Origin: Pelargonium cotyledonis
Taxonomy: Eukaryota > Streptophyta > Magnoliopsida > Geraniales > Geraniaceae
Direction of reading: 5' to 3'
Assembly: GCA_036897625.1 (NCBI GenBank)
Contig: JAYMTA010001012.1
Coordinates: 1-22,365, forward strand
Length of the DNA: 22,365 nucleotides
Part shown: one piece after another, positions 1-9,345 of the stretch
Numbering within the stretch: the stretch's first letter is position 1
Layout: each line of letters starts with the position of its first letter
Notes under the pieces: model-generated
Told to the model about the DNA's origin: nothing
What the model saw: only the letters and a program-made list of their open reading frames with translations
The model's database searches: none
Translations under genes and position numbers: made by a program

Positions 1-1131
1 TCACTTTTTAAAGCGCCAAAATCGGTTATTCGCAATCTCGAATCCATAGAGCGTCGTTTCTGTGGGGGGGCCTCCACTTCAAGGCGGGGTTTTAGTAAGG
101 TAAAGTGGCAGCGGGTTGTAATTCGTAAGGTGCATGGCGGTCTAGGTATCCAGCAACTTCATAATGCGAACATTAGCTTGCTTGCTAAATGGTGGTGGCG
201 TTTTGCGTCACAACCGAGATCTCTTTGGAAAGCGATTATTTGTGAAAAATATGGTTGGGACGTTAATTCATGGTCTCGAGCATCTTAGTGCGGGAGCACC
301 CTCCCCGGTTATGAAGTCTTTGCTTGAGCTTCGCTTTTTGCCTGAACATGGTGATGTTCACAGTGCTTCTCTCGGTTTTGCACTGTTCCGGCGCCGCCTG
401 TTTGTGAGGGAGGCCGAACAGCTGTGGGAGTTGGTTTCGGGCACCGTCCTCTCTCCTTCGGTTCCCGATAAATTAATTTGGAAGCACTCGAGATCTGGGA
501 CATTCACCACTGCAAAAGCATTCGATATTTTGTATAACTCGGAGCCTCACTTTCGATTCGCCTGTGCAAAACAGATTTGGAGGCCCCATATTCCTCCAAA
601 AATTCAGTGTTTCTCATGGTTGGTGGCTTTGGATAGTGTTCCATGCAAGGTATTTTTGGTCTCTCGAAAAGTTTTGCCAAGTTCTTCTGATATTATTTGT
701 CGTCTATGCGATGTCGAAGCCGAAACTTGTTCCCACCTCTTGTTACGCTGTTCTTGGACTGTCAAATGGTGGGGGGTCTCCACCATGCTGCCTCTATCGT
801 GCTATGACTTGCTTTCTTCTTGGCCGTCGATTTTTGTGGGTTCGGGTCTTTGTCAGAAATTATGGAACGTCATTTGCTCAGTCTCTCTTTGGTTCATATG
901 GTTGGGTCGAAATAGCCTCACCTTCCAAGACTCTTTCCCTCGGTTGCAGACACAGTCCTTCGGATTCAGAGCTTCGTGCTTTCCTTGGTTTCTTGTTTCG
1001 ATCGTGATTTTTCTATTTCTTTTAGTTTTGGCTCTTGAATAGTGAATCCGATCCTTTGTTTGGATTAGTGATAATTCTGGTACTTTTATTTCTAATTAAT
1101 AAAAGTTACTGATTGCTGATAAAAAAAAAAA
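1..1131 (+). pseudogene. 3' end of a non-LTR retrotransposon (LINE), broken ORF2
   Basis: This is the 3' end of a plant LINE ORF2; the element starts before the window. Positions 1-285 read openly in frame 1 as the stretch after the reverse transcriptase core, with LESIERRFCGG, KVHGGLGIQQLHNANISLL and AKWWWRF. Frame 1 stops at TAG 286-288 and the homology continues in frame 2 to the stop at 1042, so a frameshift lies near 286. Frame 2 carries the RT zinc-binding (zf-RVT) domain: KIQCFSWLVALDSVPCK, then C-x2-C-x7-H-x4-C (CRLCDVEAETCSHLLLRC), then WFIWLGRNSLTF. The 3' UTR runs to an A tract at about 1119-1130, typical of LINE ends. The upstream domains are outside the window, so I cannot find the outer target-site repeat. 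The broken frame means this copy is no longer autonomous. Confidence 0.9.
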
Positions 1132-2700
1132 ACATATATATTACATGTATTATGTGTGTAATATATATTACATGCATAATGATTATCTTACAAATTGAAT
1201 ATAATATTATTAAGCACATGTTACAATGTTATTACACTCTCATTACACCACTATTGGAGATGCCCTTATGGAACCTACAATTTAGCAAGACAAGACCATG
1301 TACAATGGGTTAGGTCCTTATTATATAATTTTTCTTTTCTTTTGTTGACAATAATTAAGAAGGGACAGTCGTATATAGAAAGAATTGATATTTTAACAAT
1401 ACGACAAGTTTAATCTTACTTTTATACAGAGACTCAAACTCAAAATTTCTCTGTAGTGACTAAGTGGATTAACCATTTTCCATTAACGATGGTAAATATT
1501 TAACTCGACTTTCTTGTCAATAGTTTTTATACGATCTACTACTATATGACTTATTAAGGGCTACAGTGACCATAAGTTGAGTTTATATGTTGTGACAATG
1601 ATTCCATTGAAAAATATATTAACATTTTCTATGATCACAATTTTGATTTAATTTTTTCAGTCACTTGTTGAAAAGACAAACAATTAGGTTCCCCAATACC
1701 ATAAAAAACAAATACTTGATTTGTTGTCACTTGTCACCATCGGATTCATATATTTTTCACTTGTGAGGCACTAATTGCAAATTTGTTTTGAACGGAAAAA
1801 TTCATTAGTAAATAAATAAATAAAAAACAAATACAATTGAATAATAAGATGATTGGGTCTTATCTACCATCCCAAATTCCCAATCCATTTCAGTAACTTT
1901 TCAAAGGGATCAAGAGTCACATTAATGGTGTATTAATCATATGTGATCATTACTAGTTAGCATATACTACCATAAAGCAGATGAGATTAGGTAATAACAA
2001 AATACTTAGTGGTAATAATATAATGGACAGGTGTCGACAAATAAAGCTATGTAAAACAAACGTACAGTGGTGGGTGATGAAGCAAAGGGACAGACAAGCA
2101 TACACAAAACGTCAGTGTGATTGGTTTGTGGTTCCTTAAGCTCATGTTCTAATATAAAGCCTAATAAAGCTTTTTAACACCTTAATGTTGGATGTTTATC
2201 CACTCCACTAAACCTAAATATTGTTTATTCAACATAATTATATGCTGACATGGAACTTACAATGCTATTGCATATCTCAAAATTGTATAACAATGCACTA
2301 AATCATTTCATGTATTGGTACTCGAATTGGAAACCTGAAAACAAACGAAGGGTTTAAACCACTTGACGTGTCTGTTTGGTTGTCTTTGTTTAGTTTTTTT
2401 TATTTATAATTTTATTGTAATTTAATGTCAACAAGATTAATGGGATTTTATGTGAAACTCAACTAGTGACGTGCACACACAAGAACGACCCGAACCGCTT
2501 GCCAGATTGTCTGGAAAAGAAAAGGGTAAAAGATGAAGATCACATGACTTGCCACGTGTCCCTGTGGACCCCCCAACCCCGAGTGGCACATCCCTGTAAT
2601 TATTAACGTCCATCCAGGTCACACTCAAAAGACCATTAATTCCCAACCAACAAAGCGAAATTCATAAGAAAAAACCCGAAATTTATACAAAATTCTTCTG
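1132..2700. other. AT-rich spacer after the LINE, distal ARF promoter
   Basis: No coding potential is recognisable. Just after the LINE tail, 1132-1190 is a palindrome-like run of TATATATTACATG units. Around 1245-1270 is the phrase CTATTGGAGATGCCCTTA, of a kind often seen in degenerate plant transposon remnants, but I see no terminal repeats. The last part, nearest the ARF gene, is presumably its upstream promoter and becomes richer in GC. Confidence 0.5.
2553..2558. promoter_or_regulatory. G-box (CACGTG) upstream of the ARF gene
   Basis: A perfect G-box core sits in the context GCCACGTGTC, about 810 bp before the ARF start codon. This is the core bound by plant bZIP and bHLH factors; the flanking TGTC resembles ABRE-type sites. 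A six-base palindrome occurs by chance, so function is inferred from sequence and position only. Confidence 0.35.
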
Positions 2701-3055
2701 CCGGGTTAACTCAAGCCAGCCGTGTTGCCTGCTTCGAAGCAGACAACGAAAGAGACGGCAGCTAACGCCTCCCCGATGTTCCGTACAATCATTGATATCC
2801 TTTTCTTAATTTTTTAATTTTACAGAGACCCTTCTGCCGTTATCAAACGGCTCTCACCACCTCTCCGTCCGATTACATCCTAACCGCGGTTAAGTCTTCA
2901 GCACAAGCACAGGCTGTGTTCTGTTTGGCTGGATAGAAAGAGAGAGAATAAAGGTGATACAGTAAAAGCAAACAAGGTCGCGTATAATAAGACGCGCGCA
3001 AACCGGTTTTGGGATTGCCTCTGTAACGGCGCTATTCTGCATATTCGAGAGAGAG

Positions 3056-3246
3056 ATGCAACCAGTGAGGTCTTTGATGCGATATTGCGAGATGAGAAAG
3101 GTGATTCTGTAACGGTTCCTGGGCAGTTTTTTTGGCGTTACAGGTTCTGGGTCGAGATCGTTACAGATAGTTGATTTTTGGCGTTAACGGTTGTAGTGAA
3201 GTGTGATTATTGCAGGTTTGTTGATGGTTGGCCTATAATGAGGTGA
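3056..3246 (+). promoter_or_regulatory. Cluster of short uORFs in the ARF leader
   Basis: Three short reading frames precede the ARF start codon at 3366. uORF1 is 3056-3112 (18 codons, MQPVRSLMRYCEMRKVIL, stop TAA). uORF2 is 3224-3238 (MVGL, stop TAA). uORF3 is 3238-3246 (MR, stop TGA) and overlaps the last base of the uORF2 stop as TAATG. All end before the main start. Whether they are in the mRNA depends on the transcription start and on whether a leader intron (a possible acceptor TTATTGCAG ends at 3214) removes some of them. ARF leaders with uORFs are known in Arabidopsis; a repressive role here is inferred. Confidence 0.45.
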
Positions 3247-3365
3247 TTTGGGGGAAGAGAGAGACACACACAGACAGATAAATAATTCAGGGGGGTTTCT
3301 GCTTTGTTTTGTTTTTTGATTGTTGTTGGTGGTGTTGACTTGGGTGAGCTGAGGAGGAGTCTACA

Positions 3366-6300
3366 ATGATGGCGAATCAGGGAGGGTCCTTTTCGCAGCC
3401 TAACGTTACGGCTGAAGGTGAAGTGACCGTTTGAATTTTTTATTCCTTATCTTTTCCTGATTCTGTCCCTGGAAGGATTTTCCTGGGAAAATGTTGAGAT
3501 AATGTGTTTTGCTTATGTGGTTTTGATTGTGGTGTGACAGGTTGTGGAGGAGATGATATGTATGCGGAGCTCTGGAAGGCTTGCGCCGGCCCACTTGTTG
3601 ACGTTCCTCGGACCGGCGAGAGAGTCTTCTATTTCCCGCAGGGACACATGGAACAAGTAAGTGGGTTCTCTTTTCCATTTCAGATCCGGTTCTGTTTGTT
3701 TGCTTGGAAATGTGTTTTTTTTTTCTTTTCTTCTGGGTTTGGTCGAGCTAAGGAGTTGAAGCTGCGGCTTTTCTTTTTAATGGGAGTGTTTCAGATTTGG
3801 TTGGTAATTGAATGTTTTTTTTGCTATATATATGTGTGTTTATTTAGCTGGAAGCATCAACAAATCAGGAACTGAATCAGAGGATTCCGCTATTCAATCT
3901 TCCATCGAAGATTCTTTGTCGTGTTATCAACATTGAGCTGCTGGTAATTCTCATTCATGTTGTTTTTCTAGAATTTTACTTCTCGTGATTTGGTTAAATT
4001 CTTCATTTGGGTTCATTGGAGAATCATAGCATCTTTGTAATCTAGATGTCTTTTGGGTTTAGTTGGATTTAGGTTGTAACTGAAAATCCATTGACCTAAG
4101 ATTCATGTATGCAGCATTTATCAGCTACTAATTGATCCATTAAATTTAGTCTTGGGAATCACTTATCTTGATTTCATATGCAGGCGGAACAAGAAACAGA
4201 TGAAGTTTATGCACAAATTACTTTACTTCCAGAATCAACTGTGAGTACCACTTAAGAAACTTTTATTCTTGTTGGACTACAACATTAAATTTCACCATTT
4301 TTTTCTGGAAGGGTTCTGAAATGTTCATGTGTAGAAAACTGAACCTACTACACCAGATTCATGTCCTCCCGAACCTGTGAAACCCACAGTCCACTCATTC
4401 TGTAAAGTCTTAACAGCCTCTGATGCAAGTACCCATGGCGGGTTTTCAGTTTTGCATAAGCATGCCACCGAGTGCCTTCCTCCATTGGTATTTCTTCCCC
4501 TTCCAGTTTTTAGTTTTTCTTGTATGATCTCAATATTCTGGATTTGTTGATTTGAACATCTGTGTTCTCTTCAGGACATGACCCAATCAACCCCAACTCA
4601 GGAACTGGTTGCAAAGGATCTGCATGGTTATGAGTGGCGATTTAAGCATATTTTCAGAGGTAACACATTTACTTTTTTTCCTCGGAGTCCTTTCCTCTTG
4701 ATCCCTGTTGTTTCATTGGTTAATTTTGATAGAACAAAGTCACACTTATTTTATGAGTCAGACAAACTACTTGCAGAATCAGAAATGATTCATGATTTGT
4801 CATTTAATTAAATTTGTCATTATTTTTGTTTGATTGATTGAATCTCTCTATAATTGATTGGACAGGTCAACCACGAAGGCACTTGCTTACTACCGGATGG
4901 AGTACATTTGTCACTTCCAAGAGATTGGTGGTGGGGGATTCCTTTGTATTCCTGAGGTATTTGTTACCTCTTCCTGACATTCTCTGCATATCATAATTTG
5001 TTATTGTTTCTCATTTTTATGTTGGTTATGTATAGGGGAGAATATGGAGGGTTGCATGTTGGAGTGAGGCGTGTTGCTCGTCAACAGAGTAGCATGCCAT
5101 CTTCTGTGATTTCAAGTCAGAGCATGCATTTAGGAGTGCTTGCTACTGCATCTCATGCTATCAATGCTCAAACCCTGTTTGTGGTGTATTATAAGCCAAG
5201 GTATCACTTACTGCTAAATTTTAAAAGAATGCTTCTTTTGAACTTTATCTGCTGGAGTTGAGTTAACCTTTGTTTTTGTATTTGTTTGGTAAAACTAATA
5301 GGACAAGCCAGTTCATCATAGGCTTGAACAAATATCTAGAGGCTGTTAACAATAAATTTTCAGTTGGCAATAGATTCACGATGAGGTTTGAGGGAGAGGA
5401 TTCTCCTGAGAGGAGGTGCTAAAATTCAAATACACCATAACCTTTAGTTAATTTATTGGGCTAGCCCTTGTAAAGATAAAAATCATTTGACATGTTAATT
5501 GATCAGGTTTTCTGGTACAATAGTTGGAGTTGAGGATATTTCTTCTCATTGGACTGATTCGAAATGGCGATCTCTGAAAGTAATACCTACTTAGACAGAA
5601 GTAATTGATTATCTTTTATTCCAACTTATCATTGTATTAATGTTTCATTTTTTGTGTATTTACCAGGTTCAGTGGGAAGAACCTTCATCTATCCCAAGGC
5701 CTGATAGGGTTTCTCCATGGGAGATAGAGCCTTTCAGTGCCTCTATACCTGCAAGCTTGTCTCAACCAGTTGTGTCTAAGAATAAACGGCCTCGACCACC
5801 TACTGAAAATCCTGCTCAAGGTAAAATGTTCTTTCCCACTTCCTTCTCTTTTGTTATTCATCTGCTTCTCGACTTATTATATTTTTTGGATTATAGATGT
5901 AACTTCAACCACATCAGCTCTCTGGAATTCTGGATTGACACAGTCCCATGATTTGACACGATTTAGTGGTACTGGTGAAGGCAAAAGAAGTGAAAATCAT
6001 GGCATGTGGCATCATAAGCAAGCAGATGTTAACAGCATTAGCAACTCCACATCGGTGGCTCAGGCTGAGGGAGTTTGGCTATCTTCTACTCAGATGAGCA
6101 TGTCTCAGCATCTATTTCAGGATGCAACAGAGGATAGTAAAAGTGTGTCTGCATGGCCTGCTACCCCTGGCTATCCAAGTCAGCAATTGTCTAATCTAAA
6201 CAATGATCTGATGCTTGACCCAGCTGAGAAAGGGAGGAAAGTTGAGACGGCTACTAGCTGTCGATTATTTGGTATAGAACTGATCAATCAATTAACACCT

Positions 6301-7011
6301 GTTCAACCAGTCAGCCTATCTAGTTTGTGTGGTACAACTGACGGGTATAGCCCAAGTACCCAATCAGCTGTTTATTCAGATAAAATATCTGACTCTTCAA
6401 AGGCTTCTGAAGAAAAGAGCCTGGAACAATCGCAGGCACCTCTAAAAGATACTCATGGAAAGCAAAGTGGCCCTACATCTACTAGGAGCCGCACCAAGGT
6501 ACCAAGTTGCAACCTTTTATTCTTTATAAGAGTTAGTTAGCCTTTTAGAAAGTTTTTGAAAAATCATGTGTGTATGAAAGGTTCAAATGCAAGGAGTTGC
6601 TGTTGGTCGGGCTGTGGACTTGACCATGTTGGAAGGATATAGTGAACTTATTGACGAACTAGAAGAGATGTTTGACATCAAGGGACAGCTGCGCCCTAGG
6701 GATAAGTGGGAAATAGTCTTCATAGATGATGAGGGGGATATGATGCTTGTAGGCGATGATCCGTGGCCGTATGCACTCTTTAGCATCATTTAGTACTGAT
6801 TTGATGTTTGTCATGCATTAATGTGGTTCTTCTCTCTAAATTTTTTCTATCTGTTCTCCTTTTGGTGTACAGGGAGTTTTGTGACATGGTGAAGAGAATC
6901 TTTATATGTTCAAGCCAGGATGTCAAGAAAATGAGTTCAGGTACCAAACTGCCCATGTCTTCCATAGAATGTGATGGGGCTGTAATAAGCTCAGACTCGG
7001 CCGAAAACTGA
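3366..7011 (+). CDS. ARF9: Auxin response factor, ARF9/ARF11/ARF18 type (14 exons, 694 aa)
   Basis: Nuclear transcription factor that binds auxin response elements. Exons: 3366-3417, 3541-3656, 3848-3943, 4184-4240, 4335-4487, 4575-4659, 4866-4956, 5036-5200, 5302-5415, 5507-5579, 5667-5820, 5897-6498, 6581-6768, 6873-7011; all introns are GT-AG, phases agree and the sum is 2085 nt. The B3 domain spans about residues 127-229 with STHGGFSV and the DNA-contacting [13 protein letters not shown]. The auxin-response middle domain is about 251-355. A basic KNKRPRPP lies at 372-379, RLFGI (an R/KLFG repressor-type motif) at 508-512, and a C-terminal PB1 domain at 586-673 with Lys586 and the acidic [14 protein letters not shown]. 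The middle region is not Gln-rich, so this is a repressor-class [20 protein letters not shown] and [16 protein letters not shown] favour the ARF9 clade over ARF1. Two adjacent ATGs start the frame; the first is used here. Unusual residues: SVLHKHA and [12 protein letters not shown], where close relatives normally have SVLRKHA and GENGELRVGVRR. Confidence 0.95.
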
Positions 7012-7630
7012 AACAACTGTGACTCTCCTTGTGCTCTGTCTTCTTTCCTGATTGTTGTGGGTGTTGTTGTTTATCTGTTGGTAGGACTAGTGAGAGCTTA
7101 TGTGTTTACAACAGCAGGAGACAATATCAAATTGTCTGCTCGTGTTTTAGAGCTAACTACTTAAAGGGAACTCAAAAAGATATTTAACTGGATCGAATGA
7201 CCAGGAAATTCATGTGCAATAGTGGGAGTTTAGAGAAAGGGTAGGTAACAATCTGTGAATACTTATGGTACCATTTTGGTGTGGGATCATGGGGTTTAGG
7301 GTGGGAGTCTGTTTCTTGTGCCTGTAAATACGTGTTTCGGCAATGTAACATTGGTTAGTGTTGAGTAAAAATATAAGTATCTATGCTTATGTTGCCACAT
7401 TGTCTTTGTTTGATTTGCTATTTAAATGGTAAAAGGCAAGTAAGCAAACCAAGTAGTGTATATAGCATATATATGAAGATATTGTATTCGTGGATATGAT
7501 GAAAATTTGTGGGGTTGTAATGAGAAAGAGACGTCCCTTGAATGTTGTGAGGCAAATAATAGAGTAGCAGAAGGTGACAAGGTGGAGTAAAGTTGCAGTC
7601 AGGGAGGACCACCCTGGCTTGGTAATGCTA
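7012..7630 (+). other. ARF 3' UTR and downstream spacer
   Basis: The region after the ARF stop is T/G-rich, as plant 3' UTRs are, to about 7380 (for example GTGTTGAGTAAAAATATAAG near 7360). No sharp polyadenylation signal stands out. Beyond that I see no gene; the ORFs on either strand have no recognisable family. Confidence 0.5.
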
Positions 7631-7706
7631 ATGCATATGAAGATCACTGATATTGTTCATGATTCTTGAAACAATGCATATGAAGATCATTGATGATGTT
7701 CATGAT
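7631..7706. repeat. 43-bp-period direct repeat, two copies
   Basis: Two near-identical 33-base segments start at 7631 and 7674. Each begins ATGCATATGAAGATCA and ends GTTCATGAT, with only a few substitutions between them. The spacing of 43 bp suggests a local tandem duplication. No function is apparent. Confidence 0.8.
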
Positions 7707-8809
7707 CTTTTGATCAAACGCACCCACTTAATAGTCTCTCATGTGATGTTCAAGGGTTGACTGGTAGCGTTGCATAATTTTACTTATAATAAGCTCTTTA
7801 AACGTGCTTGGTGTGGGAGAAATGAGGATTTGCTCCAAACATTTGGCATTAGGAAATGAATTGACTTAAATGGATCATAGGCAGGATGGTCTTAAATGTG
7901 AACTGGATCAAACGAGCAATTGAATTGGCTGTCAGATAAATATGTACTATCATCTTCTTTTATTAACAGTTAAAATTATTATGAATTCTCCGACTACATA
8001 CTCATATCATAATTGGTCCTCATATTATTTCTAAAATCATGATAGGTAATCTAACTATTCACTCATATTATAATTGATTCTCGTACTATTTTTAAAATCG
8101 TAAATGATATTCTAACTACAGATTATCTTCACCTGTGCCCTAAATCACAAATTTATTAATTTTGTGAGAATACAATGGTGGCCTTGTCGGGTCTTGATTC
8201 ATTTCTTCCTTGGGTGCGTGTCTCATTCCTTGATTGAGGTAGGGAATTAACATGCGATGTTATGATTTTTCGGACAAGTCCACAGAGCTATGGTCCGAAT
8301 ATGAGTTGATGTGGCCATGAGCTGAGATAACGGATCCGTCTCCTTATGTGATGGTGACGTGGTATCATATGTATTTCTTTTGAAAGAAAAGGTATCATAT
8401 TAAATACAATAACATTTTTTTTTGTAGGAACATAAAAATCTTATATTTACTCAAAAATAGACCAATACAAGCTTTGACCGGTGATCCGAACATAGTGCCC
8501 CAACCCAATCAACAATCCAATGCATAGAAATAAATTATCTAACTAGTGAGTAAGGAACCTGAATGAGCTCACATCTAACAAAACAGACTCAACACAATAA
8601 AACTTAGCTAAATAAGACATAATGTTATAATAAATCAGACCCAAGATACTGGGAAATCTTTCTACTCTGTTATTACAGTAACAATTAAGATTTACCACAT
8701 TTCTAAAAATTTGGTAATTAAAAAAAAAAATTAGTTAACAAACTAGTTCTCGCAAATCAAAAAATCAATATCTATTAATATAGCTTAAAATGAAGACAAT
8801 AACAAATAA
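7707..8809. other. Gene-poor spacer between the ARF gene and the tRNA
   Basis: No gene is visible. A diverged 61-bp tandem repeat occupies 7988-8120 (separate entry). The block from about 8165 to 8360 is richer in GC than its surroundings and contains CGGACAAGTCCACAGAGC and GGTGACGTGG, which looks like transposon or LTR debris, but no ends can be defined. GGTATCATAT occurs twice near 8361 and 8391. Confidence 0.4.
7988..8120. repeat. Diverged 61-bp tandem repeat
   Basis: Two units of about 61 bp start near 7988 and 8049, and the start of a third is at 8109. They share TACTCATATCATAATTGGTC / CACTCATATTATAATTGATT, then CTCRTAYTATTTYTAAAATC, then a CTAACTA-type unit start. The copies differ at roughly one base in five, so this is an old array, probably part of a degenerate transposable element. 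Confidence 0.65.
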
Positions 8810-8891
8810 GTCAATATGTCCGAGTGGTTAAGGAGACAGACTTGAAATCTGTTGGGCTTCGCCCGCGCAGGTTCGAACCCTGCTGTTGACG
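8810..8891 (+). tRNA. tRNA-Ser(UGA): tRNA-Ser (anticodon UGA)
   Basis: An 82-nt class II tRNA gene. The acceptor stem GTCAATA (8810-8816) pairs with TGTTGAC (8884-8890) with one G-T wobble, and G8891 is the discriminator base. The A-box region CCGAGTGGTTAAGG is present. The anticodon stem ACAGA/TCTGT encloses loop CTTGAAA, with anticodon TGA at 8843-8845. The long variable arm TTGGGCTTCGCCCGC is typical of tRNA-Ser, and the T arm is GCAGG-TTCGAAC-CCTGC (B box GGTTCGAACCC). No intron and no encoded CCA, as for nuclear genes. CAA triplets just upstream (CAATAACAAATAAG) match the usual plant tRNA transcription-start context. The downstream T run is short (TTTT at 8898-8901). It should decode UCA and, by wobble, other UCN serine codons. 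Confidence 0.95.
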
Positions 8892-9345
8892 AATATATTT
8901 TAAGTTTTATTAATTTATTTATTTTTGATGTAAAACTATACTATCTTCTTGATACAGCAATGAAACCCCATTATATTGATCATCTTAACAGACATAAATA
9001 CAAAGAATGGTAAACCACTTAAATGTTCAATTTAACCCGATTATCACAATCAATACTTAAAAAACATTATCTATAATTAAAAATAAATAAACATGAAAGT
9101 TACAGAAATGAACAACTTTTTCTATACGGCAATGCATTCTAATTTCCAAGCGTTTGCTTTTAATTGGCCAAGGACAGCTCTGAATAGAACTATATATTTT
9201 TTTAACTAAATAAATACATTATCTTTTAACTATTTTAAATGTAAAATATCGTTTTCCAAATAACACCACAGTCCAGTAGTAGTTCACTGTTAAACAAAAC
9301 AAACAAGTCTTGCCTCGACCATCCTCCTCCTGCTGCCGGAAGAAA
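8892..9345 (+). promoter_or_regulatory. Spacer and CslG promoter region
   Basis: AT-rich sequence between the tRNA and the CslG start codon. A TATA-like run (CTATATATTTTTTTAAC, about 9190-9206) lies about 150 bp before the ATG at 9346, a plausible core promoter position. The bases from about 9265 on (CCACAGTCCAGTAGTAG) look like a short leader. No other gene is seen. Confidence 0.35.

Noticed and set aside
309..503. Minus-strand ORF over the LINE
   Set aside because: Antisense shadow of the LINE zinc-binding region.
1430..1490. Possible tRNA-like boxes on the minus strand (ATGGTTAA and GAGTTTGAGTCTC)
   Set aside because: The boxes are weak, and there is neither an A tail nor a flanking duplication, so it is not called as a SINE.
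2437..2646. A 69-codon minus-strand ORF in the ARF promoter
   Set aside because: No recognisable domain; it covers the G-box region and is best explained as chance.
5737..6540. A 267-codon plus-strand ORF
   Set aside because: It fuses the out-of-frame end of ARF exon 11 and intron 11 to the true frame of exon 12. The splice sites at 5821 and 5896 give the correct ARF reading.
3366..7011. miR160/miR167 or tasiARF target sites in the ARF gene
   Set aside because: Those sites belong to other ARF clades (ARF10/16/17, ARF6/8 and ARF2/3/4); I saw no convincing site here.
9310..9345. Extension of the CslG frame upstream of the ATG
   Set aside because: It begins at TTG, which is not a normal plant start; the first ATG at 9346 gives the expected CslG N-terminus.
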